Of a stretch of 64,000 nucleotides of DNA, positions 55,840 through 64,000 are shown piece by piece; positions within the stretch are counted from its first letter, which is position 1; each line of letters starts with the position of its first letter. This DNA comes from Syncephalis plumigaleata (lineage: Eukaryota > Zoopagomycota > Zoopagomycetes > Zoopagales > Piptocephalidaceae). Position numbers and translations under genes: made by a program. The notes below the pieces were generated by a model that worked only from the letters and a program-made list of their open reading frames with translations, had not been told where the DNA came from and searched no databases. Where the stretch lies: NCBI GenBank assembly GCA_025201365.1, contig JAIXMF010000005.1, positions 806,001-870,000 on the forward strand, written 5' to 3'.

Positions 55840-57273
55840 TTGATAATGACAATAGCCAGCACTATGCGATATACGCGACCATTATTCAATTATAGGAATC
55901 AGCAATGGCATCATGGCATGTGTCGTCAGTTGAACACGGCTGGCAGTGGTGTTCGATTATCGCCGCGTACATCCTCCATCAATCCTTCATCGCTTAGTGT
56001 ATTGGGAGCAGCGACAAAACGATTCGGTCAATATCGCTTAGTACGACCTGCATCGCTTCGAGTAGGTGTGGCTCATGTTGAACGACGACCCGTACCGGCA
56101 TCCGTCACTTGTCGTCCACCCTATGCCGATGAAGAAGGATCAGACTATGCCTATGAAGAAGAGGAGGGAAACGATGGATCTATCGAGTTAATAACGCGAT
56201 CAGATCAAGTTGAGGGCATGCGAGCTGCCGGTCAATTGGCGGCTCAAGCACTTCAACTAGCAGGACAAATATCAGGTAAGGCTTCTTGTTAGCTTGTTTG
56301 TATAAGGTCGACTCACTATTGTATTTGCTATGTCATTAGCCGGGAGTAACGACGAATCAGTTGGACGAAGCTTTACACGAGTTTATTTGCAAACATGATG
56401 CTTATCCATCACCACTCAATTATCGCGGATTTCCACGATCGATTTGCACTTCAGTATCCAATGTAATTGCCCATGGTATTCCAGATGAGTTGCGTGATTA
56501 TTCTAGCGATAAATAGATAGATAGATAGATAGATTGTTGCTTATATTGATGCATGTTACGTTAGACGACCTTTGGAGGATGGCGATATCATCAATGTGGA
56601 TGTAACGGTAAGCTACTCGATATTTACTGTTGTTGTTGTTGCAGCTGCAATATACTAAAGCGACATAGGTATATCGACAAGGTTATCATGGCGATACATC
56701 GGCTACCTTCCTAGTTGGACAAGTGGATGCTCAGGGCCAAGCACTTGTCAACACGACACGAGAAGCAATGGAGGCAGCCATCAATGTCTGTGGGCCAGGT
56801 GTACCTCTACGGGAGATCGGTCGAACTATCTGGTAATTAATGATGCATTATGGATAGATTAGAGTATTTATTACATGTCATTTCCAGTGATCTAGCAGAA
56901 AGTCGTGGCTTCCGCGTATCTAATGAATTATCAGGTCACGGTATCGGTAGACTTTTCCATACTTTACCATTGATCTTCCATCATCGTATCCTTTTTGATC
57001 ATGAATATCCTCGTATATCGACTGTATAGATGGTATCTGTTAACTTGAATACTAGGCAATGATGAACCGGGAACAATGCAACCTGGCATGACATTTACCA
57101 TTGAACCGGTAATATGTCAAGGATCAGCTCAAAGTAGATTATGGCCTGATGGCTGGACGCTAGTCACCAAAGATGGCGGTAGATCAGCTCAGTTTGAACA
57201 TACAATACTGATCACGGAAGATGGTTACGAAATACTGACGATACCTGCATCGACACCAGTACTCGATAACTAA
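55840..57273 (+). CDS. Methionine aminopeptidase, mitochondrial-type (MAP1D-like)
   Basis: Type I methionine aminopeptidase, removing the first Met from new proteins. Six exons (55840-56275, 56347-56488, 56565-56607, 56669-56832, 56888-56985, 57056-57273) give 366 aa. An Arg-rich N-terminus resembles a mitochondrial presequence and is followed by an acidic insert ([14 protein letters not shown]). Catalytic features: [40 protein letters not shown] (first metal Asp), [10 protein letters not shown] (second Asp), SGHGIGR-x-FH (His), [15 protein letters not shown] (Glu) and a last Glu in QFEHT. Intron 5 is U12-type. The acceptor of intron 1 is uncertain: the frame closes with AG at 56345-56346, but this drops the usual PG before VTT; the TTAG at 56336-56339 would keep PGVTT but needs a frame change. 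Confidence 0.88.
56509..56535 (+). repeat. (GATA)n microsatellite in an intron
   Basis: About six ATAG units in intron 2 of the methionine aminopeptidase gene; similar tetranucleotide runs occur at 47829-47852 and 54345-54374. Confidence 0.8.
56986..57055 (+). other. U12-type GT-AG intron in the methionine aminopeptidase gene
   Basis: 70-nt intron with donor GTATCCTTTTT, a full match to the U12 consensus GTATCCTTT, and a branch-like TCTGTTAAC (57036-57044; consensus TCCTTAAC) whose adenosine lies about 12 nt from the TAG acceptor, the ideal U12 spacing. It joins [14 protein letters not shown] in frame. Confidence 0.85.
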
Positions 57274-57384
57274 ACTGCCAACTCGATATTCAAGCATGGT
57301 ATGTTTACTCATTTGTTTTATTCGTATGATACTAAGAGCTACAATATTATTTGCATCATTGCTATGCGTTGCTGTGTGATCCAT

Positions 57385-57888
57385 CTACGGCAATAGGCAT
57401 TCGCAATTGTCCGGCCATGGAGCAGCTTGAATAGCATAATCGCTTTCGATTTCCTGCCACATCGGCACGTCCTCGGGAGCAATCAAATTGACGACTAGTC
57501 CCTTTGATCGTCGATTAGCCGTTCGAGCATAGTAATAACTGCAATTAAACGGCAAATCATAGTTGATTACCAAGTAAATAGACTCGGTATTGATGTTCCA
57601 AGTGGTGGTTTCCGCTACAATCAATATCGGGGTTTTACCAGAGAGAAAACTGTTTAAAGTATCAGATTGTTTATCTTTCTCTAGGTCTGCATGTAGCATG
57701 GCAGCCTGTATGCCTTGCTGACAAATATATTCATATACCTTGGTGGTTGTATGAATGGTATTGCAGAAAATAAGTATTTTCTCTGCGTGGAATACGCTTA
57801 GTGTAAGGCATAGTCGTTCTAGTTTGTTCTCCTCGCTATCCGCAGATATATAGTATTGTTTGATATCACCAAATGATTGCTTATCCAT
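57385..57888 (-). CDS. eIF4A-like helicase C-terminal-domain fragment (167 aa)
   Basis: Single-exon frame matching only the second RecA domain of eIF4A-type DEAD-box helicases. Start GDIKQYYISADSEENKLERL matches the family IKQFYV...E-x-K-x-x-x-L; motif IV ILIFCNT is kept, and LHADLEKDKQSDTLNSFLSG matches the family M-H-G-D...R-x-x-x-x-x-x-F-x-x-G. Motif V is changed (AETTTWNIN for T-D-x-x-A-R-G-I-D) and motif VI is degraded (YARTANRRSKG for YIHRIGRSGRFGRKG). The DEAD-containing first domain is absent both upstream and downstream. Without those arginines ATP hydrolysis is not expected. It could be a decaying retro-copy fragment (no introns, unlike nearby genes) or a repurposed small protein. 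Confidence 0.65.
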   Translation of the reverse strand: MDKQSFGDIKQYYISADSEENKLERLCLTLSVFHAEKILIFCNTIHTTTKVYEYICQQGIQAAMLHADLEKDKQSDTLNSFLSGKTPILIVAETTTWNINTESIYLVINYDLPFNCSYYYARTANRRSKGLVVNLIAPEDVPMWQEIESDYAIQAAPWPDNCECLLP

Positions 57889-58314
57889 TATGTGTATGTT
57901 TAGTAGTCAACAAGATAAAGGAAAGAGCTACGTAAGTAACAAGCTGCTTGGGGATTGAATACACACACACGTCATAGGATTCAAATGATTTGTTATGCTA
58001 GCACACATGCCAGTAAATACAACAACAATAACAACAATAACATAGCATAGCTTATGCGTGTACAAGTCATTGTAGCAAATAGTTTATTTTATTATAGCTC
58101 TCTATATATATAAGGATTGGTTACCAACTTGAATCGATTTGATAACAAAACACATACGCGATATATATACTATATGCTAGATGTAATCCATTTGAATGAA
58201 TAAATGTTGTAGAGCAATAACTAAAATTGTATACTGGGTTGAAACTGGCTAAAAAATGGTGAAGGTTATTCGTGCACACACGCACACACTAATATAGACT
58301 GGCATCATAGCGTA
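57889..58314. other. Spacer before MITE copy 3
   Basis: AT-rich 426 bp with CA repeats near 57961 and 58275. No coding or RNA feature recognised. Confidence 0.45.
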
Positions 58315-58861
58315 CAGGCTTTTTCCATCCAATTTGCGCAGTTAGCCATTTGTTATTACGAATAAATAATATTTAACACTTACAAGGACTCCCGTATTTT
58401 GGGGTGTAGATAGCGATAACTATCACGGATGAATTGTTTTTTGTTGTTTGGTTCCCTCTTGATCTTGCTCATCATTGCTTGAACGTTTAGAAGGAACGGT
58501 ACTTCGTTCAAATTGTGTTGGAATACGACCATCAGCACGAAGACTGCGAATAATCTGGATAAAATTCAGACATGCAGCCATATCCCGATTCCATACACGG
58601 TAATCAATAGCTACTTGTAATTACATGACATGGTAATATCCAACTATACTAGTACACTTGTATCGTCTACCTTATAGAATTGATGATGATAGTTATCGCT
58701 ATCAATAAATGATCCATTACTAATACTGATTTGTTATTATTATCATGCTGTGTCAATTGGCATTTCTATAATGATAATGATGTTAACAATTGTGTAATAT
58801 TATTTATTAATAAACTGCAAACATTAAAGGATAAATGCGCAAATTGGATGGAAAAACACTG
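58315..58861. mobile_element. TIR DNA transposon, Fanzor-end MITE, copy 3 (547 bp)
   Basis: Full-length relative of copy 1 with the same TIRs and flanking TA (58313-58314, 58862-58863). The internal pair GATAGCGATAACTATC / GATAGTTATCGCTATC is an exact inverted repeat here. On the minus strand (58618-58423) it keeps the same nuclease-end frame as copy 1: YRVWNRDMAACLNFIQIIRS then P-T-Q-F-E-R and an identical polar tail to the stop codon, but the short upstream Met-Tyr-Leu-Gln start is lost through an in-frame TAA. Its right end lies only 50 bp before the eIF3g start codon. Confidence 0.88.
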
Positions 58862-58911
58862 TATTGCATTTTTTCTTTTTCACTCCTCCAGCGTTATTCA
58901 ATTTAGTTAAC

Positions 58912-60375
58912 ATGACGGATATTCTGTAAGTTCACCAATCAGACTATTGTTACTGGCTAACGATCTGTCTATTAGTTCAAATACGCCCAAAGTGGACTGG
59001 GCCGATGAGTTTGATGTTTCCTGTAAGTAGAGTAGTGACAATTGATCAAGATCCAACATTTATTGATGGATTGCGCATACACTTATGCCTACACGTATAT
59101 AGCTCCAGTTGTTGAGGAAGACAAGGATGTTAAGGTTATTGTAGAATACAAGACCAATGATCTTGGCAAAAAGGTCAAAGTAAGCAACACTTGTCGCCAC
59201 TTTATGAATAATCGTGGCAATATTCATCTAACCGACTATATACATATAATATCATACTAGGTAACACGCCGTATTCGTATGCATATGGTGCAAGAACGTG
59301 TTCACAAAGCAGCCGCTCTACGAAAGGTAATAACACCATGCGTGTATATTATATGACAATGTTGATCGCGTTTCATATTTATTTATTTACATGTTCCATA
59401 ATAGCAATGGGAAAAGTTTGGCGAGGAGAAGAATAAGCCACCAGGTCCTGATGTTACTACAACGGTTGTTGGTGAGAAAGTATTCTTGAAGCTATCTACT
59501 ACGGGCACGGTAAGTTATTGCACGATACACGTCAATATCTTGCTAATAACTATGATTGCTGTCTATGTTGACACTATTAGTCATTGGAGGACGATGTCGA
59601 CGAAGAGGAGAAGAAGCGTCAAGAGATGAAGAGCAAGAAGATTCTGTGCCGTATTTGCAAAGGTGGCCATTTCACATCAAAGTGTCCATACAAAGATACT
59701 CTTAAACCACTCGATGAACTGGAGAATGCCGTCAAGCCATCGTCCAGTTCCGGTAAGTCATTATTTATCAACTGGAACCATTCATGAACTACAAATCTAA
59801 TACATATATGTCTACTATTGCTTTACATAGCTGCTGCTGCCGCTGCTGCCGCTGCTACTGGTGGTGACATCAAGGGAAGCTACGTACCACCACACATGCG
59901 TGCCGGAGGTGACACTTCTCGAGCCAGCGGTGGTGATGCCTTTGGTGATCGTGATCGTCGTGGTAAGCTATAACGAATGAGAAATGAAATGACCACGCTG
60001 TATTTATCTAATTGTACTAATCAATGGCGATATTCTAGATGAGAACACATTGCGTGTCACGAATTTGTCCGAAGACGTGCAAGACGACGACGTCAAAGAG
60101 TTGTTCCGACCATTCGGTCCCATCAGTCGTGTGTACTTGTCCAAGGATCGTGAAACTGGTTTGTGCCGTGGCTTTGCTTTCGTCACATTCATGGGACGAT
60201 CTGACGCACAACGTGCACTCGAAGCCATTAACGGCTATGGTTATGACAATTTGATTCTACGCGTTGAATGGTCAAAGTAAGTGGTGCAACATCATGTATA
60301 TAATAGACACAGATGACTTACTAACTAATTGATGTAATGAATTGCTTGATTAATAGGCCAAACCCAGAGAAATAA
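58912..60375 (+). CDS. Translation initiation factor eIF3 subunit g (yeast Tif35)
   Basis: RNA-binding subunit of eIF3, active in scanning and re-initiation. Nine exons (58912-58925, 58976-59022, 59103-59179, 59261-59326, 59405-59509, 59581-59752, 59831-59962, 60039-60276, 60357-60375) close to 289 aa. Seen: VDWADEFDVS and KTNDLGKKVKVTRRIRMHMV (eIF3g N-terminal domain), WEKFGEEKNKPPGPD, a CCHC-like knuckle CRICKGGHFTSKCPYKD, a poly-Ala/Gly linker with YVPPHMRAG, and a C-terminal RRM with RNP2 LRVTNL and RNP1 CRGFAFVTF. Exon 1 has just 14 nt. The start codon lies 50 bp downstream of MITE copy 3, so the promoter or leader overlaps the transposon. Confidence 0.95.
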
Positions 60376-60575
60376 GCACAATTGGATATAGTATCGAATG
60401 CTAATGTGGTTGTGATTCACTTTTATAAAATTGAGTTTAATCTTTAAATAACACGGATCATTACTTGTGATAGTAGTAGCTGTATTTCTGTATAATGTCA
60501 TGTTCTACTGTGGATGTAATTAATATGAAGAAGGAGAAGCATAACTATCTACGCTATGTTACTTTATTCTAGTCA

Positions 60576-62841
60576 TTACTCGGTTGATTCATTTGTATTA
60601 CGCGTGAATTCAAGTACCATCTCACAATGCTTTGTATGTGGGAACAGATCTACCGGTTTCACTCTTACGAGTTGGAATGGTTGACCGGTGTATCGATTAG
60701 ACGTGGGACGACACAGATCGATAAAGTTCTTGCTGGATTGCTTAGCATCACACGCGACAAATACAATTCGATGAATGCCTTTGCATTGGCGTACGGCACT
60801 AATAACGCTTGGATGAACACCGGCTCGTGGTGGATCGAGTACAGCGACAATGGGTGCATCAGCCGGTAGATCCTTGAGTACGGCATTGATATGATCCTCC
60901 ACCTTGCCACAATGATATGTAACATTGGTGCAATCTATAATTGTAAAACAGATGAGTGGATAGATAAATATTGTAATATGAAAATATGGCTATCTTTTGG
61001 AACTTACTATTCAGTTGAACATTAAGACGAGCTGCTTCAACGGCATCCGCGCATAACTCAATACCAATGACTTGTTGCACCTTTGACGCCATAGTAATGC
61101 CGATAGTACCTGTGCCGGAACATAAATCCAATAGAATGGTTTGTGGATTGTCGAGTGAACACCAGTCTTGCACGATGCCATACAACTTTTCTGTAGCCTT
61201 TGTATTGACTTGGAAGAATGAAGTGGCCGACAAACGGAATCTATTCGTACCAATGTAATAATCATTAGTATATATATATATATATATATGTTTATTGTAT
61301 TCATTCATAGTTGTCTCTTACCGACAATCGAGTAGGTTCTCGTGTATGATACCATCTCCCTTTAGTGGTTCGAATGGTGCCTTGTCAGTGAATCCATTAA
61401 ATACATCACTCCACTCCTAATTGATCATCATGCTTGTTATTAACAAGTAGTTATTAGTTATTATGCTATGATACTTACCTGTATCATAAGTGTGGTTATC
61501 TCTACTTTATCCTGTTCCAAGAAGGTCGCGCTAATTAATTGCTTTAGCTGTGTGATCTGCTCGGTTGATAAACCGGTGGGATTATACTGAACAACCACCA
61601 TGTTTTCTCCTGTTTCTTGAGTTTTAACTAATAAATTACGCCATACTCCTTGTTTCGTTACTCGATTGTAAACTGGAAACTCTGAACTGCGTACACATGC
61701 CTCCATCATGTTGGCTATTTCTTTCGCCACTGGATGAACATGCTTGCAGTTACTTGCATTCTATGCAGCATTATAAAAAGTAAGCATTAATGTACGGAAT
61801 AGATCATCATCAACACACTCACCAATACAGCCACCTGTCCGTCTTTATAGCCTCCAATTAAGAATCCAACAGTTGCTTCGTCATCTAGATTCGTGCCAAT
61901 AGTAAAATCACACTTGGAACGATATCCATCCTGTACCGGTGATGCGGTGATCTCTTCAATGGCAAATGATTCCGATCCACTATGTATTACAATCATATCA
62001 TATCATATCATAAGCAATGCAATACTGCATTAGACATTATCCTGGCTTACGTGTTCTCCACCCAGGTTAGCGGCTCCTTAGCACCTGCATTAATCTTGCG
62101 CAGTTCCTTAATGAAACTAAACATGATATTTCTGGAGGTACGCCATTTGTCTGACAATTGCTTATCATAATCGACACTATAATCGATTGGCATTAGCATT
62201 CAATTATAAATTACGCATTAGCATCATCATCATCATCATCATCATCCTCGTTACTTACGCATGCAATGGTGTCACTTGATCGGCCAATCGTTCATCTGGC
62301 GTTCTAGTATCGGTTTCCGCTTCTACACGACGTGCTTCACGTTTCCTCTCGTAAAAGCGTTCCCGTTCGCTATCGTCAATCTTCTCCGCTTGTAGCGTAT
62401 TCTTCTTCATGACAGCATTGGTGAACTTTTCCAGCACTAGCATTTGTTCCTCTGCACTCTAATGATCACATCCGATTATTAGCATCATGTGGGTATGGCA
62501 TTGTAACCGTTACCACTTACCTTGACAGTAACCATGGCATAGTTCCATTTAGGCGCCTTGTTAACACGTAAATCACCAAGACCAAGCGTATTAGTGGCAA
62601 ACTTCTTTAGCGCATTTCCCGTGGTAAACTTGGGTAGATTGTTGATCCTTAATCGAAACATACCCGTTTGCTCGCTAGTAGCTGTCGCGGCTTCTTCGGT
62701 AGTCGTCTCGTTAAGCGGTTCCTCTTCAACGGTGGCTGTATCGTTAGCGCTACTATCCTCGACGACCGAGATATCCTGTTCTATACGCGCTCTCTTGGCT
62801 AGCTGCTCAGTCTCTGAAGTATCGAAATGACTAGTGGACAT
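60576..62841 (-). CDS. tRNA (uracil-5-)-methyltransferase, TRMT2A-like
   Basis: Makes m5U54 (ribothymidine) in tRNA. Eight exons (62841-62521, 62458-62259, 62176-62051, 61979-61823, 61760-61479, 61416-61322, 61240-61008, 60934-60576) close to 590 aa. An N-terminal RRM (FRLRINNLPKFTTGNALKKF) marks the TRMT2A type rather than yeast Trm2. Catalytic half: YRSKCDFTIG, LSATSFFQVNTKATEKLY, SAM motif LLDLCSGTGTIGITMA, IGIELCADAVEAARLN, VLDPPRAG, the nucleophile-loop VACDAKQSSKNFIDLCRP and the end VKPVDLFPHTKHCEMVLEF. All family motifs are present and the introns are canonical. A (CAT)n run lies in intron 2 and a (TA)n run in intron 6. Confidence 0.94.
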
Positions 62842-63067
62842 TGTAGATTATGCTAGGATAATACAAAAGAACGTGAAAAAATTAAAAAAAATAACAACCT
62901 AACCTTCTTCGTGTTTTTCTTTTTCTTTTCAATACTTGCATGCCTGCTCTTGTTATTATCCTTGCTTATTCCGCGTATACCAAATATAAAAATACTACTA
63001 CTAGATATTGCATAGTATAAAAGAAATACTGCATGTTCAAATGGCAAAAATTCAAGTGGCAAAAGTG

Positions 63068-63139
63068 TAGCAACGGGTGGTTTCGATCCACCGACCCTTG
63101 GGTTATGAGCCCAATACGCTTCCACTGCGCTACGTTGCT
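63068..63139 (-). tRNA. Initiator tRNA-Met (CAT)
   Basis: 72-nt cloverleaf on the minus strand with anticodon CAT in loop CTCATAA. It has the marks of a eukaryotic initiator: A1:U72 closing pair (AGCAACG...CGTTGCT), three G:C pairs at the base of the anticodon stem (GGG/CCC) and a T-loop ATCGAAA (A54, A60). A T4 run follows the 3' end as a Pol III terminator. CCA is not encoded and no intron is present. Confidence 0.96.
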
Positions 63140-63535
63140 TCCATGAAATTTTGGGCTTTTTTAACTACACATTCAGTATTTCAAAATTTTGTCAATTTTC
63201 GCGGGGCGCCGACGGCGCGCGATTTGCTGTTGTATATCATGGTATTTGGTATTAATATGGTCAGCTTACTTCGGCTGAATAACACGCTAGTCTCCACTTA
63301 CACGTAGACGAGTAATGACAACGACATAAGCATTGATTAGCCAAGATTAAGTCGTGTATGGCTGGACACACGCCCTACTGGAATGTACAAGTAATCACAA
63401 CAAAAATTCCTTTCCCTTCCCGTTTCTATATCTTCATTTGAATGTTGTCAATTGGTTTATTATAATAAAATAGCTACGGCAATATTAAAGAAAAAAAATG
63501 TATCTTACTATTTGTTACCTATTTATACTTGTACT
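63140..63535. other. Intergenic region between tRNA and thioesterase
   Basis: A 396-bp spacer carrying the tRNA 5' flank and the promoter of the gene at 63536. Nothing else seen. Confidence 0.45.
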
Positions 63536-64000
63536 ATGGACGACTTGCCACCATTCGAAGCGGTTAAACGTTTTCAGTCCTACTTTGTAAACTATGAACG
63601 AGAATACGATAGCATTATTCTTGGGCGGGTGAGTATACAATATACATACATATATATGAGCTTTCTATTTTTACTAAACCGCGTCAAAGCTTAAACTGAA
63701 TCGGCTACCAAGGGTCATGTCATTGTTACAATGCCGGTGAGGAATGTCATTTGAACGGCAGTGGCAACTTACACGGCGGTGTTATCGCTAGTCTTATTGT
63801 TGCGGGGAGCTCATTCGCCATTGCTAGTGCCGGCTGTTACGCCACAGGTGTAGCAACCGACCTTAATGTGAGCTATCTATCCAGTGCAAACGAGGCGACA
63901 TCATTACTATTGACGCAACTTGCACTCGACTGGGTAAGACGATGGCCTACACAACCATTGATATTAAGAAGGATCAAGTGATTATCGCTCAAGGTAGACA
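63536..64000 (+). CDS. Hotdog-fold acyl-CoA thioesterase, ACOT13/PaaI-like (partial, frame breaks)
   Basis: Begins MDDLPPFEAVKRFQSYFVNY in exon 1 (63536-63628) and continues after an intron with blocks typical of ACOT13-like thioesterases: GHVIVTMPV, LNGSGNLHGGVIASLI (family N-x-x-G-x-LHGG, catalytic Asn and active-site loop), GVATDLNVSYLSSA (family GV-S-x-D-x-N-x-x-YL), and GKTMAYTTIDI...IIAQGR. It runs off the window. The blocks lie in different frames: apparent single-base losses fall near 63694, 63738 and 63894, each next to a short homopolymer or repeated base. As in LCMT1, this may be consensus error. Alternatively it is a decaying copy. Confidence 0.7.

Noticed and set aside
1-64000. 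CRISPR arrays, operons, ribosome binding sites or rRNA genes
   Set aside because: None were seen; the sequence is eukaryotic with spliceosomal introns.

Overview
The window is eukaryotic nuclear DNA, most likely from an early-diverging (non-Dikarya) fungus. Evidence seen directly: AT-rich DNA, short spliceosomal introns (mostly about 50-70 nt, GTAAGT donors, CTAAT/CTAAC-like branch sites, TAG acceptors), and U2, U6 and initiator tRNA-Met genes. The gene set mixes fungal-type genes (ERG8, HbrB/Bit61, CAB2-like PPCS, GH18 chitinase) with genes often lost in yeasts (BCAS3, BLOC1S2, CCDC115, Lunapark, MAT2B, SRA1, kinesin-10). The placement (for example Zoopagomycota or Mucoromycota) is inference. 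About 25 protein genes are recognised, and for most of them the exon models close in frame.

Layout. 1-3.2 kb: no genes; a hairpin repeat and a polypurine tract. 3.2-5.8 kb: a Gag fossil facing a 5'-truncated mitochondrial IleRS relic. 6-13.9 kb: TORC2 subunit, U2 snRNA, NuiA-like protein, phosphomevalonate kinase, chitinase. 15-25.4 kb: a compact cluster of Lunapark, MAT2B-like, mitochondrial-type m1A58 tRNA methyltransferase, LCMT1/PPM1, a 41-aa Cys-rich protein, FEN1 and BLOC1S2. 25.6-36.9 kb: tandem methyltransferases, SRA1-domain protein, kinesin-10, a secreted kinase-like protein, U6 snRNA and a low-complexity protein. 37-47.6 kb: PPCS, a multi-pass membrane protein, BCD1 and BCAS3. 47.6-50.8 kb: a divergent intergenic region. 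50.8-64 kb: CCR4, CCDC115/Vma22-like, mitochondrial-type methionine aminopeptidase, an eIF4A C-terminal fragment, eIF3g, TRMT2A, tRNA-iMet and a partial hotdog thioesterase.

Main findings. (1) Three copies (42.2, 49.2, 58.3 kb) of a short DNA transposon with about 26-bp TIRs and TA target duplications. Two keep what looks like the last 60-65 codons of a Fanzor/TnpB-like nuclease plus the adjacent non-coding end, where Fanzor guide-RNA scaffolds lie, and a hairpin there shows a compensatory base-pair change between copies. (2) Two U12-type introns: an AT-AC intron in PPCS (ATATCCTTT donor) and a GT-AG intron in the aminopeptidase (GTATCCTTT donor with a TTAAC branch motif 12 nt before the acceptor). 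Both models close in frame, implying a minor spliceosome. (3) Runs of apparent single-base frame breaks in LCMT1, chitinase and the thioesterase, probably consensus errors in short homopolymers but possibly real decay.

Functionally the genes are housekeeping: RNA processing and translation (BCD1, eIF3g, CCR4, two tRNA methyltransferases), membrane trafficking and ER shape (LNP, BLOC1S2, CCDC115, BCAS3), metabolism (ERG8, PPCS, MAT2B), and genome maintenance (FEN1, kinesin-10). They form no operon-like pathway.
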